64,000 nt of DNA from Capsicum annuum (GCF_002878395.1 NC_061118.1:84098673-84162672), one strand, 5' to 3'. Shown: positions 48,363-59,250, counted from the stretch's first letter. The notes: generated from the sequence alone by a model not told the origin. A program made the numbers and translations.

Positions 48363-48480
48363 TTAAGCATAGCAAATAATATCAATATCAAGTATCAAAA
48401 TATTATAAGAAGCTAAAATTTAAGCAACTATTACTTACATAATTCAAGCTTCCTAATTGATTCCCACAAATGCACAAAAG

Positions 48481-48581
48481 AGAGAAGTTTGGAAGCAAAT
48501 ATACATACATTATCAAAAACAAAAGAGCGAAGAGAAGTTTGGAAGCAAATATACGATACATTATCAAAAACAAAAGCGTGC
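48481..48581. repeat. 50-bp tandem duplication at the 3' end of the formin fragment
   Basis: agagaagtttggaagcaaat plus 30 more bases occurs at 48481-48530 and again at 48531-48581 with a one-base shift. It lies in the non-formin tail of exon 3 and lengthens the chance open frame there. Confidence 0.9.
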
Positions 48582-50599
48582 GAATAGTAGTTGCTTCCAA
48601 ATCCTATGAAACTAAACCAACCAATAGGTGTCACTATTGTTGTTGCTTGAATCGTTCCAGGCGGACTAGTAGGATCTTCAAAAGGATTCACCCTACCAGG
48701 CGGAGGCTTAAGTGGAGGCTGTCCATGCATCGCAATCTTTCCAGGCGGTATCGGCGCAGAATTCCCTACTGCAGCCGCAGCAATGCCAGTAACAGTTCCC
48801 AAAGGGATCTCACTTTTAGAACCATTAATAGAGTTCTGCTCCATGTAGAAATTTTTACCCATTTTACCATTGGAATCATCACTGACTGAATAATTACCGG
48901 CATTATCGTGTACTGAAGCTGAAAGATAGAAGTCGAAGTCTCAGAAACATCAGTATACCGAAGCCAAAATCAATCAATATATATACAAGAGAAATAAGAA
49001 ATAGAGACATACCAGCAGAATGGTCACTTATGCTTAGGCTAAGAAGACATCATTTTTTCCCTTTCTGTATCCAACCCCACAAACCTTGCAATAGCATATA
49101 AAAATAGTGAAACAACAATAAATGTGACAGAAGCAGTCACAAGAACTGCAACCAAAATTGTTTTAGTGTTGTTTTTCTTATTTGATTGACCATCCGAAGT
49201 AGAGTTTTGACTAATAAAAGACTGATCGCTAGGAACAGAGATTTTGCTTGAATTGTTGTAGTCTTAAAGGAAAAAATGGCTTCGAAGGAGGATGGGCAGG
49301 TGGCGGAGAATTGGGAGTTTCAGAAGGGGAAGTAGCTGGAGCAGGAGCAGGAGAAGGAGAAGGAGCATCTCCAACTTGAAGCAATTCACGCCATCTAGGT
49401 GCACCGTACCAGGAAAAGAGGAAGTCCTTGCACTTGGAATACCATGTAGGTGAATGCTTCTCCTCTCCGAAAGTAGGAAACAGGAGATTTTTCTTCATTA
49501 AACAACCCATAAGGACTTCCTTATTGAGTACGTTGACATTTTTCTCTTTATTTTTGGTTAACGATCTTCTGTTCGAAAGAATTCCATGGCTCCCACTTGC
49601 TTCTTCTCCGGGACCACTAAACTTAAGATCTTCAAAAGCTTCATTAGAATGTAACAACTCTAGCCTACAGTTCAACCATAACTCTTCAGCCTGTAGCAGA
49701 AGATTACAATCAGAACTGCTTATGAATAGTCATTCTCAAAGATGTACAAATCAAAATACTATTAAATCAGAGGCAGGAGCTATTGATGTTTGTCCGAATT
49801 AAAGCCGAAGGCAGCAAGGAAACTTGAAGGGACATTTTTTGGAATTGCCGTTGAAAGAGCGACTGAAGTATGAAAGAGCCACTTAGGCCAATGAAGTGCA
49901 TGTCTTGGCAGTATGAAGTCCTAACCTATACTGCACCTAGTTTTAGAGTTTAAATGTACCTTAAGTAGCCTTCAATAATATAACTCGGTGCCTAAAATGA
50001 AACATTCTCTAAGTAAAACGAGCCTAAGCAAACTCACACTGCGTCTAACTTCAGGGATTAAATGTGCCTCAAGCAAACCTAAGCCGTTAATAACACTATA
50101 GGGGAAGAGCAATAGTCGATGACCCAAGCACAGTTGTCAAAGGCCAAAAGAATTGAAAAGTACTGAGGTTTGCTAACACTTTAAGCATAAAGTGCAATTA
50201 AAACATGAGCTTTGGCAAACAAAGGTGCTAATGACACAGACACATATATATTATATGATATGCATGTATGTATATCATGGCGTTTTGGTAATGATTAAAA
50301 TGTCACTTTGTTCAAACTATGATTGTTGTCTAGACGGCCTCTCAAAGATCGAGTCAATGGGCAATGAGACACATGCCTTAACACCTTGATTCCTCATGCC
50401 TAAACTGAAGTGCCAACTAAAGAAGGCGAAGTCACCTACCAAAGCTTCACCAAGCTCTAGGGCTTAAGTGAGTATTTAACAACATAGGTAGAAAAACAGC
50501 AAGAATTATCGGAATAGATACATCTAGAACTATAAGGAAATGTGAAGTCAGAGTTTAGGAGCAATGAGGCGATAGTGCAGTACATTTTATTTTGGTTCC

Positions 50600-53226
50600 T
50601 TTTTCCTGATCACTTTTCGGAGCGCGATAGCCAGGACCCAGATTGACTTTTTGTTGCTTAGGAAAGGGGATAGGGCGTTGTGTAAGGACTGTAAAGTCAT
50701 CCCGAGTGAGAATCTCTCGACCCAACATAGGCTTTTGATTATGGATTTGGGTATAAAGAAAAATAGAAAGAGGAGGAGTAAGGAGTGTAGACCGAGAATT
50801 AAGTGGGGCGGCTTGACGCCAGTGAATGCGTGGGAGATAGGGGAGAGGTTGGCGGGCAAGGGGGTGTGGGAGTGTAGGGGGGACGTGGATAGTATGTGGG
50901 ACAGGGCGGCAAGGTGCATCAGGGAGAATGCAAGGGAGGTGTTGGGTGTTTCTAGGGGCCGGGCCGGTCACCATCGGGGGGATTGGTGGTGGAATGAAGA
51001 GGTGGAGAAGAAAGTGGAGACCAAGAAAGAGGCGTATGCTAAGTTGGTGGAAAGTAAGGACGAAGAAGAGAAGCGGGTAAACAGGAAAGAGTACAAGCTA
51101 GCGAGGAAGGAGGCGAAGTCAGCGGTCACGGCAGCTAAGACGGCCGCTTTTGAGAGCTTGTATGCAGGGTTACAGGGGAAAGGAGGGGAGAAAAAGTTGT
51201 TTAGACTCGCTAAGGCTAGGGAGAGGAAGGGTCGTGACCTCGATCAGGTGAGGTGCATTAAGGGGGAGGACGGTAGAGTGTTGGTGGAGGACGGCCACAT
51301 AAAGAAGAGATGGCAGTCGTACTTTCATAGGCTCTTGAATGACGAGGGGGACAGAGCTATTGTGTTAGGGGAACTGGAGCACTCAGAGGAGTGTCGGGAT
51401 TTTAGCTATTGTAGACGTTTTAAGGTAGAAGAGGTTAGACAGGCAGTCCGCAGGATGCGTAGGGGTAGGGCGACGGGGCCGGATGAGATACCGGTGGAGT
51501 TTTGGAAGTTCGTTGGAAAGGCTGGTGTAAGGTGGTTGACTGGATTGTTTAATGAAATTTTCAGGACGGCAAAGATGCCCGAGGCGTGGAGGTGGAGTAC
51601 CATGATCCCTCTCTATAAGAACAAGGGGGACATTCAGAGTTGTAATAACTATAGGGGGATTAAGTTATTGAGTCACTCTATGAAGATCTGAGAGAGAGTG
51701 GTCGAGGTGAGGCTGAGACGGATAGTGTCTATCTCGGAAAACCAGTTCGGATTTATGCCCGGCCGCTCGACGACGGAGGCAATCCACCTGGTACGGAGGT
51801 TGGCGGAGCAGTATAGGGAAAGGAAGAAGGATCTGCACATGGTGTTTATCGACCTGGAAAAGGCTTACGACAAAGTCCCCAGGGAGGTGCTTTGGAGATG
51901 CTTGGAGGTGAGGGGAGTACCGCAGGCATATATCAGAGTAATTAAGGATATTTATGAGGGAGCGAAAACCCAGGTGAGGACGGCGGGAGGAGACTCAGAG
52001 CATTTCACTGTCCGGACAGGATTGCATCAGGGATCTACTCTTAGTCCCTTTTTGTTTGCGTTAGTAATGGATGTGTTGACGCGGCGTATTCAAGGGGAGG
52101 TGCCGTGGTGTATGCTCTTTGCAGACGATGTAGTTCTGATAGATGAGACTCGAGGGGGTGTAAATGACAAATTAGAGATGTGGAGGCAAACTTTTGAGTC
52201 TAAAGGGTTCAGGGTGAGCAGAAGCAAGACAGAGTATGTGGAATGTAAGTTTAATGACATGAGGTGGGAGAACGAGGTAGTAGTGAAGCTGGAAGCACAG
52301 GAGGTATGTAAGAGGGATAAGTTCAAGTATCTCGGGTCCGTGATCCAGAGTAACGGTGAGATTGACGAGGATGTCTCGCACCGTATTGGGGCGGGATGGA
52401 TGAAGTGGAAACTCGCGTCGGGGGTGCTGTGTGATAAGAAGGTGCCGCCCAAGCTTAAAGGCAAATTCTATAGGGTGGTAGTCCGTCCGGCCTTGCTGTA
52501 TGGAGCGGAGTGTTGGCCAGTTAAGAACTCCCACATCCAAAAAATGAAGGTGGCAGAAATGCGGATGTTGCGCTGGATGTGTGGACTGACTTGAGGGGAT
52601 AGAGTTCGGAATGAGACTATCCGGGAGAAGGTTGGTGTGACTTCAGTGGAGTGTAAGATGCGGGAAGCACGATTGAGATGGTTCGGACACGTGAAGAGGA
52701 GGGGCATGGATGCCCCGGTCCGTAGGTGTGAGAGGCTAGCGTTGGATGGTTTTAGGCGGGGTAGGGGTAGGCCGAAGAAGTACTGGGGCGAGGTGATTAG
52801 GCGGGACATGGAACAGTTACAGCTCACCGAGGACATGACCCTAGATAGGAAGGTCTGGAAGACGCGAATTACGGCAGAAGAGTAGGGCCAGATTGGGTCG
52901 CTAGTGTAGGGAATTACTTGGTGGGTTTTTTTTTTTTTTTTTTTTTTTTATTCCCGTTATGATTCCGTATTCAGTGTTCCATGCTTATTACGAATTTGTG
53001 TGCTTTCCTCTGCTTTCTTCTGTTTTATATTCCTTATGGGTGCCGTATTTATGTTATGTCATCTGCTTCTGTGCTCTACTATGTGTTTGTGTGATATCTT
53101 GTGCCTTGAGCCGGGGGTCTTTCGGAAACAGCCTTTCTACTTCATCAGAGGTAGAGGTATGGACTGCGTACATCTTACCCCCCAGACCCCACTAAGTGGG
53201 AATACACTGGGTTTGTTGTTGTTGTT
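50600..53226 (+). mobile_element. RTE LINE copy 1, best preserved, 5'-truncated, with complete 3' end
   Basis: It begins inside the end of the endonuclease domain ([21 protein letters not shown], from about 50612). It runs through RT and the C-terminal module to the stop at 52885, then a 3' UTR with a ~23-base T run (about 52927-52949). It ends with ttgagccgggggtctttcgg...gactgcgtacatc...ccccactaagtgggaatacactgggttt and (gtt)n at 53226. It sits antisense in intron 1 of the captured formin fragment. Confidence 0.93.
50612..52885 (+). pseudogene. RTE LINE ORF: endonuclease end, reverse transcriptase, C-terminal region
   Basis: One reading frame spans the whole stretch, interrupted only by TGA at 51689-51691 (where copy 2 has Trp) and TGA at 52592-52594 (where copy 2 has Arg). 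No frameshift is needed. The RT blocks are [40 protein letters not shown] (motif A), [20 protein letters not shown] (motif B), [13 protein letters not shown] (motif C, FADD at 52118-52129) and [18 protein letters not shown]. The RTE C-terminus follows: [60 protein letters not shown] content and CpG content are visibly higher than in the surroundings, consistent with youth. The N-terminal endonuclease is lost, so it could not move on its own. Confidence 0.9.
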
Positions 53227-53238
53227 TATAGTATTATA

Positions 53239-53352
53239 TCGGAAACAACCTCTCTATCTCACCTCTGAGGTAGTGGAATGGACTGCGTACACTTACCCTC
53301 CCCAGACCCCACTTGGTGGGAATATACTGAGATTGTTGTTGTTGTTGTTTTA
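53239..53352 (+). mobile_element. Second RTE-type 3' tail fragment, directly downstream of copy 1
   Basis: tcggaaacaacctctctatc...ctgaggtagtggaatggactgcgtacac...ccccacttggtgggaatata followed by (gtt)n repeats the terminal ~110 bp of the RTE in the same orientation, 12 bp after its end. It differs at several bases, so it is not a simple recent duplication. More likely a separate truncated insertion into the (TTG)n tail. Confidence 0.85.
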
Positions 53353-53460
53353 AAGTCTTATATTCTTAAAAGCGGTGGATCAAGTAATCCTAATTTCTTA
53401 CCAATCTCTTTGTAGAAGCAATCCATGATGTTCAGCTATATCCTTTTTTAAAGTACAAGT

Positions 53461-53585
53461 TAACAACGATAACATACCTAATGTAATCTCAAAAGTGGGG
53501 TCTGGGGAGGGTGACGTATACTCAATCTCACCCCTATCTTGTGAAGGTAGAAAGGCTGTTTCCGATAGATCCTCAAGCTCAAGTG
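53461..53585 (-). mobile_element. TS SINE-type 3' fragment, minus strand
   Basis: On the minus strand it reads ggatctatcggaaacagcct, ctaccttcacaagataggggtgagattgag, then ccctccccagaccccac and a decayed TTG end. The block 'ctaccttcacaaggtaggggtaag' is the TS SINE version of the shared tail, whereas the RTE copies have 'ctac-tcatcagaggtag'. The tRNA-like head is not present. Confidence 0.7.
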
Positions 53586-54000
53586 AAGCACATCAAAATA
53601 AATATGAAACAGAAATACAGTAGTAAAAAGACCATACAGAAAATAACAGAGAAAAATACAGTAGCAACCACAAATAGTATGATAAACGAGGCAAAGAAAA
53701 CAACAGGTAATAGTAGAATCGAAGATCTAAAAATAATACTGATATAAGAGAAACTAAACAACGCTCTACTACCTACGGTAAACAGAAAAAAAAACCTCTA
53801 AAAACAAATGATATTCAATCAGTGCGTAAAAGTAAGTCAGATAAAGAGGAAAAGAGTACCAATTCTTGATTGATCCTCACGGAATTGATTTGATCGGCCA
53901 GTATTTGTTCCTCCGGGCTTTTGCCTTCAGGATTTTCTGCCACTACAGTAAAAAGCACCACGACGAAAACAAACAATTGGGCTGCTCCTCTCACACCCAT

Positions 54001-54574
54001 CTTGAATCAGCATCAACAAAGCGGACAATGCTTCTCACGAGAAACTCAACATATCTCAAACCTCCCTACAATCCTTTTCGATAGCTTAGTATTTTCCATC
54101 CTTTTCGATTCCCTGCACCTTGGTTCAATAACCACAACAAAGCTCTAAATTCTAATGCCATTTCTTAGTCTTTAAAATCCATGAGGTCGGTCATTTGGGA
54201 AACAACATTGTTACTGGAAATACTCACAAGTCTCGCTCAACTAACTCACAAGAAGCTATCAATTTTCATAGATAAGTTAAACCCACATTTCAATTTTTGA
54301 GCAAAATTAAACTCAAATCAGAAATTCAAATTTTAATTTTTGAACAAAATTGGCCTCAAATCAGAAACCCAAACAAGCAAAAGAGAAAGAATTAAAGAAA
54401 TTTTTGACCAAGCACCATAAAAGAAATTAGTTATAGACATACTTTTAAAATTCCTCTTGCAGTGGGGAGAAGAGAGAGAGGGAGAAAGCCGTGAAATTGG
54501 AGACGACGGTTGTGGGTGCAGGTGGGGGAAGGGTGGGGTTATAAGCGTGGCTCTTATTCTTATCTGAAAAATGA
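54001..54574 (-). other. Upstream region of the formin fragment (putative 5' UTR/promoter)
   Basis: It lies between the formin start codon (54000) and the right arm of the nested Harbinger unit. It contains a GA-rich stretch (gagaagagagagagggagaa, ~54466-54486) as often found in plant 5' UTRs. No other feature is recognised, so the captured segment may include the formin promoter. Confidence 0.4.
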
Positions 54575-54728
54575 TTTCCTCTGGTTTACTGAGAAGTCAT
54601 TTTCTCACAAATGAAAAAAAATAAGTCACCATGAAAAATATTTTCTCAAAATTTTTTTATAATCAAACAAGAAAAAATGAAAAAATATTTTTAAAAAAAT
54701 ATTTTTCATCATACCAAATATATTCTTA

Positions 54729-55248
54729 AAAAAAGCTTACAATATCGAACTCAAATGAAGATATGTTTTAAGGATGTTGTTGCTATTGACGAACATGCAT
54801 AAGCACCATCATCTGGAGTTTTACCAGATGATATGCAAGGAAATAAATGATTTCGACCTGAGCAACCATTTGAGTTTGATACTCCAATAAATAATGAAGA
54901 ATTTATTGAAACTAAAAAAAAAAAAGTAACAGTGAGAGTGATACTAGAACAAAAAGAAAGGTATCAACAGAAATGAAAAAAAGTAATCCTAGTAAGAAAA
55001 TTAGTTCATCAATAGAAAAAATTGTTGACACCATTGAATCACGCACTTCAACGGAGTCGAGAGAAAGTTCATTTAGTATTAAGAGTGCAATGACTATAGT
55101 TCGCAATTTGCCTGTTGATAGTGATTTATGGTGAAAAGCGAGTGATTTACTTATCAAACAATCAATGAGAGAAATGTTCTTGGCACAAGAAGATGCAGAA
55201 TTGCAATTGCAATGATTGGAAAGGAAGACCATGCTTCATAAGGATTAG
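54729..55248 (+). pseudogene. Harbinger ORF1 exon 2, continued after the nested insertion
   Basis: It resumes YRTQMKICFKDVVAIDEHA, then (after TAA where the family has Trp) APSSGVLPDDMQGN, RPEQPFEFDTPINNEEFIETKKK, a Ser/Lys-rich linker, SAMTIVRNLPVDSDLW and AEDAELQLQ-type repeats (MFLAQEDAELQLQ), ending near 55248. This is the C-terminal half of the Myb/SANT ORF1 protein of PIF/Harbinger. Several stops and shifts. The join to exon 1 across the nested unit is the main evidence that the outer element once was continuous. Confidence 0.8.
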
Positions 55249-55452
55249 ATTTATGATGTTATTTATTATGATTTGCTTTTAAAACATATGATTTTTTTTT
55301 CTTTTAATTGAGTTTTTTTAGCTATAAAAGTTTGTTTATTCAAGTTATTTAGTTTTTATATTTGAATAATTTACACTATGATTCTATGAGCAATAAATTG
55401 TCAATCTTACATTATTAAATTTAATAATATTTCTTTTATTTTTATTACAGAT

Positions 55453-56805
55453 ATGTCATTGGCTAGAAATAATTATGATGCGTCTGATGATGATGTGTTA
55501 GATGAAGAAATTTTAATTAAAAATAAGAGAAATAATGATAATAATATTGTCTTTGATGCGGCAATTTTCAGCATCACTTTAGCAATAGAATATTTCATAA
55601 AGTTTTGCTTAAAGGTTCCAAGCAGAAATTCTCTTCATACAAGTTTTTATTTCATTAAAGAAGTACTTGAAGGACATGATCGACGATGTTACGAAATGTT
55701 TAAAATGGAAAAACATATTTTTCTTGAGTCGTGCAAGCCTTTAAATGAACAATATGGCTTAAAAGCAACAAGAAATATGACTATCGAGGAGATGATTGCT
55801 ATGTTTTTAATGGTAGTAGGTCATGGTGTTGGAAATCGAGTGATCCAGGAAAGGTTTCAATATTTGGGAGAAACTGTTAGTAGACATTTTCATCATGTTG
55901 TATATGCACGTTTGAAATTGTCTATGGACATTATTAAATCAAAAGATTCAACCTTTTATGATATACATCCAAACTAAAAGAAGATAAAATATATTGGCCA
56001 TATTTTAAAAATTGCATTGGAGGTATAGATGGAACATATGTATCGTGTATTGTCCCTTCGAAGGATCAAATTAAATACATTGGTAGAAAAGGTTTCACTT
56101 CTCAAAATGTTATGGCGGTATATGATTGGGACATGTGTTTCACATTTGTATGGCCTGGATGGGAAGGTTTTGCACATGGTGCTAAGATATTTGATCAAAC
56201 GCTTAAAAGATCAAATCTTAATTTTCCTCATCCACCACAAGGTTAGTGAATTTAATATTATGTTTTGCATTATCTTATAAATTGTATTATTTTTATATTA
56301 ATTAATTAATTAATTAATTAATTTTTCTTATATTGATGTAGATAAATATTATTTAGTGGACTCGAGTTATCCAACAATGATTGGTTATTTAGGATCATAT
56401 AAAGAGGAGCGTTATCATCTCCCTGATTTCAGACATAATTCTAACTTCAGAAATTCAAATGAGACTTACAATTTCTTTCACTCCAGTTTGAGATGAACAA
56501 TTGAAAGAACATTTGGAGTTTAGAAAAATAGATTTGCTCTCTTACGTTCAATGCCATCTTTTAAATTCGAAACTCAAGTTCATCTTATTACAACTACTAT
56601 GGCTATACGTAATTTCATACGACAACACTCTACTACTGATAAAGATTTAAACTATAATGCTAACGAAGACATCATCACAGAGATCGAAGAAGCAGACCAG
56701 CCTTTTGGTATACTTTCAGAAATACAAGACAGATGTTCTACAAGTATGGGAACATTGCCTGATAAAATTAGGGATGAAATCGTTGAGAGTTTTTGTGATG
56801 TATGA
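55453..56805 (+). pseudogene. PIF/Harbinger transposase (DDE_Tnp_4), two exons
   Basis: Exon 1 runs 55453-56241 and exon 2 runs 56342-56805, with a GT-AG intron (56242-56341). It starts MSLARNNYDASDDDVLDEEI and includes the helix-turn-helix part (MTIEEMIAMFLMVVGHGVGN, IQERFQYLGETVSRHFH). After a one-base loss near 55972 come GGIDGTYVSC (first catalytic Asp, 56028-56030), YDWDMCFTFVWPGWEG, KYYLVDSSYP (second Asp, 56359-56361), RYHLPDFR, and TIERTFG with the catalytic Glu at 56503-56505. In-frame stops are at 56494-56496 and 56521-56523. All three DDE residues survive, but one frameshift and two stops inactivate it. Confidence 0.9.
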
Positions 56806-57288
56806 AGGGCTAATTATTTTTGTCGTTAATTTTTTCACATGTAGTGATTTAATTTATGAAATAACTTTCGTATTCATTTTTGTTTGATGTTTTAAGTAAT
56901 ATTTAAATTATTTAAGTAATATATCACCATTTAATTTTTTAAATGTATTTATGTATATAAATATTGATTGAAAATTTAGAGTACGTAATTTTTAATTAAA
57001 TAAAAAAATTAATTAAAAATATTATAATAGATATTTAAAATAATTTTTCTCTATAAATTGATTTTAGTAATAAAAGTTTATTGATAGATGTCCTTTTTGG
57101 TCATTTGTCTCAAAAAAGCACTTCTTGAAAAAAATATCCAAACATAATTTGATTATCAAAAGCACTTTTCGAATGAATTTATCAAACATAAGCTGTTTTT
57201 TTTTTAAAAGCACTTTTTTGAAAAGCCATTTTATAAAAGTGCTTCTCAAATAAGCAATTTTGTAACAACAATCCCAAATAGGCCCTAA

Positions 57289-58450
57289 AACGCCTCTAAC
57301 CACACTCTATGACATAGTATATACTATGTGGCTTGACAAAAATAAACTCTTAATTACTTTATTTAATCTAAATTTCAAGAGATAAATATCTATTATTCTC
57401 AAATTATTGTGGTATCACACATTTTAACTTCACAGACATTTTATTATTCTAAACTCAATTTTTATTTATTTTTATCGCCTCTTTATGATGACGTAACACC
57501 TTTATTACAATAGAGCTGACGTCAAAGGTGCAACATCAGCTAAAAAATTGACAAAAAATACACGACAGCTAAAAAGATTAACAAAAATAGGCTAAAATTT
57601 AGTTCAAGAAATAATAGGACCACAAAAAGTTGGAGTAACAGATGTTTTACTCAAATTTCAATTGATTATAATTTATTTATCTCTTCATTTTCTCTCTTTC
57701 CCTATCTTCTATTTGTATTTCTTCTTTTTTTCCTTTTCCAGTTTTTTGTTCTTCTTTTTTCTAGTTTTTTGTTCTTTTTTTTTTTTTAAATTTTTTTGTT
57801 TGTTCCTTTTTTCTTTCTTTTTTTTTTCTTTTTTTTATATCTTTGTTTTGTCTTTTATGTTTTTTCATCTTTTTTTTTTCTTTTATCGTTTTTGGTTATT
57901 TTGTCCTTGCAAGTCTTTCTTTTGTAATTTTTTTTCCGTTCTTGTTTGGTTTTTTCTTTTTGGTCATTTTTTCTCATCCTTCTGTTTTGTATTTTCTTTT
58001 GTTCTCTCATGTTTTGTTATTGTTGTTGTATCTTATATTTTATGTTTATTTGTATCATATTATATATTTTAAGTAAATTTATTATTTGAATAGTTTAATC
58101 GTGAATATATACAATTTATCATTTTTATTTATATACAAACAGGTATATTGATTAATTGTGTTTGCTTGAGTCTAATATACAATATACAATATGTCATTCG
58201 ATGCAAATTATTGTTAGTATGTGTATGCCAATTTATCATTTGTATATTTGTATATTTGTATAAACAAGTATCATTTGTATGTATATGGTTTAAGCGATAT
58301 AAACATGTATCATTTGATTCAAATGTAACATTTGTATTTGTATAGTTTAACATTTGTATAATTTATCATTTGTATTTATATTGTTCAATTTGTATAATTT
58401 AACATATGAAATCCATGCCTTTTGTACGGATTTCATTATTATTCCTTATT
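57289..58450. other. No gene; AT-rich spacer with a pyrimidine tract
   Basis: 57690-58030 is a long T/C-rich tract (mostly T with scattered C/G), which yields a 136-codon Phe/Ser frame that is not a gene. 58080-58420 repeats phrases such as tatcatttgtat and aatttaacat, probably a decayed MITE or satellite-like repeat. No termini recognised. Confidence 0.6.
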
Positions 58451-58575
58451 TTGAGCCGGGGGTCTATCGGAAACAGTCTTGCTACTTCTCCGGAGGTAGT
58501 TGTATGGACTGCGTACATCTTACCCTCCCCAGACCTCACGATGTGGGAATACACTGGGTTTGTTGTTGTTGTTGT
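58451..58575 (+). mobile_element. RTE-type 3' tail fragment
   Basis: ttgagccgggggtctatcgg...ggaggtagttgtatggactgcgtacatc...cctcacgatgtgggaataca followed by (ttg)n matches the final ~120 bp of RTE copy 1. The body is missing, as is common for target-primed insertions truncated at the 5' end. Confidence 0.85.
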
Positions 58576-59162
58576 ATCAATAAAATATAATTGGTATCAA
58601 TAAATATAAATACAAGTGTTTGTAGAAAGAAAAATGACAATTCTTTTTCAATTGTTTAAAAATACAACTGATGTTGTCAACTACAAATTTAAATACAAAC
58701 ATATGAACAAATGAAATTATAAATACAAATACAATATGCGGTCAACTTATAAATACAATATTACAATCCGAGACTACCTCCTAGTCGTAACACGATGCTT
58801 AGAGTCAGAAGTGACTCAAGCTAACCCATGGCCTGGCATGACACTAAGAATACTGAAAATAACTGATATAAAAATACTTATGTGAAAACTGAACTGAAGG
58901 ATGAAATAAATATTCAAAAAAAACCAACAATAATATCTGAAAGCCTCTACTAAGACGAGTTGTTGTGACACGCCCCAAGCTAACTCTAATTGTCTAAAAA
59001 CTGAAGTACGATAAAGACAAAATAAAATATTAATACTAACCCTCGAATGCTGAGAACTCACCAAAATGTTGTTGCTGATATGGTAGGAGGTCATACTAAA
59101 CGTCATTCGGGTGTTGAGCGTCAGAAACTATATTAAAGATAATATATCACAAAGAAAGTATG

Positions 59163-59250
59163 AGATCAATACTTTGAATGTACTGAGTATACGATCAGTA
59201 CTTTGAATGTACTGAGTATGTGATCAGTACTTTGAATGCACTGGGTATGT
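59163..59250. repeat. Three tandem units of ~29-31 bp
   Basis: gatcagtactttgaatgtac plus tgagtat follows three times with small changes (gatcaatac..., acgatcagtac..., gtgatcagtac...). LTR-internal. Confidence 0.9.

Larger units (their letters stand above)
48431..54000 (-). pseudogene. Class I formin-like gene fragment, exons 1-3, lacking FH2
   Basis: Exon 1 (54000-53860) encodes MGVRGAAQLFVFVVVLFTVV, a signal peptide, then ENPEGKSPEEQILADQI. Exon 2 (49690-49013) starts AEELWLNCRLELLHSNEAF and contains SWYGAPRWRELL, a Ser/Pro-rich linker, a TM segment (TILVAVLVTASVTFIVV, about 49100-49165) and, in shifted frames, GYRKGKND and LSLSISDHSA. Exon 3 (from 48918) gives SVHDNAGNYSVSDD, then GQPPLKPPPGRVNPFEDP, the start of the FH1 proline-rich region, and runs into unrelated sequence to a stop at 48431. 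Plant class I formins nucleate actin at membranes through FH2, which is absent. Frameshifts near 49262, 49095 and 49045 break exon 2. Introns are retained, so capture was at DNA level. Intron 1 (49691-53859) holds RTE copy 1. Confidence 0.78.
44065..54725. mobile_element. Nested Harbinger/Tourist-like unit carrying a captured formin gene fragment (Pack-type)
   Basis: The left end is GGGTGTGTTTGGTATGATG. The right end, read inward, is GAATATATTTGGTATGATG. 15 of 19 positions match and all four differences are G versus A. It is flanked by TTA on both sides. Both subterminal arms (44065-44301, ~54575-54725) are rich in gaaaatattttt and contain no gene. Between them lies the 5' half of a formin gene with introns, plus later insertions: a solo LTR, a Tourist element, an RTE LINE and SINE tails. 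Subtracting these leaves about 3.7-4 kb. There is no transposase of its own. Non-autonomous DNA elements carrying host gene pieces are known as Pack-type (Pack-MULE, Pack-Harbinger). Confidence 0.7.
41683..57285 (+). mobile_element. PIF/Harbinger DNA transposon (outer element), split by a 10.7-kb nested insertion
   Basis: The left end is TAGCCTGTTTGGATTG. The right end, read inward, is GGGCCTATTTGGGATTG. Both are flanked by TAA (41680-41682 and 57286-57288), fitting the TWA target duplication of PIF/Harbinger. Without the nested unit it is about 4.9 kb, normal for an autonomous element. It encodes, in order, a Myb/SANT-like ORF1 (from 43643) and a DDE transposase (55453-56805), both pseudogenised. 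The left end lies only ~120 bp upstream of the PITH start codon, in divergent orientation. Confidence 0.85.

Noticed and set aside
48431..48640. Continuation of the formin frame after the proline-rich part as a real C-terminus
   Set aside because: The sequence is a repeat-derived extension including a 50-bp tandem duplication, with no formin similarity.
52090..52836. Long minus-strand frames opposite the RTE ORF
   Set aside because: They are shadows of the plus-strand RT frame; no family similarity.
57662..58072. 136-codon plus-strand open frame
   Set aside because: It is a T/C-rich tract giving almost only Phe, Ser and Leu, with no domain; low-complexity artefact.
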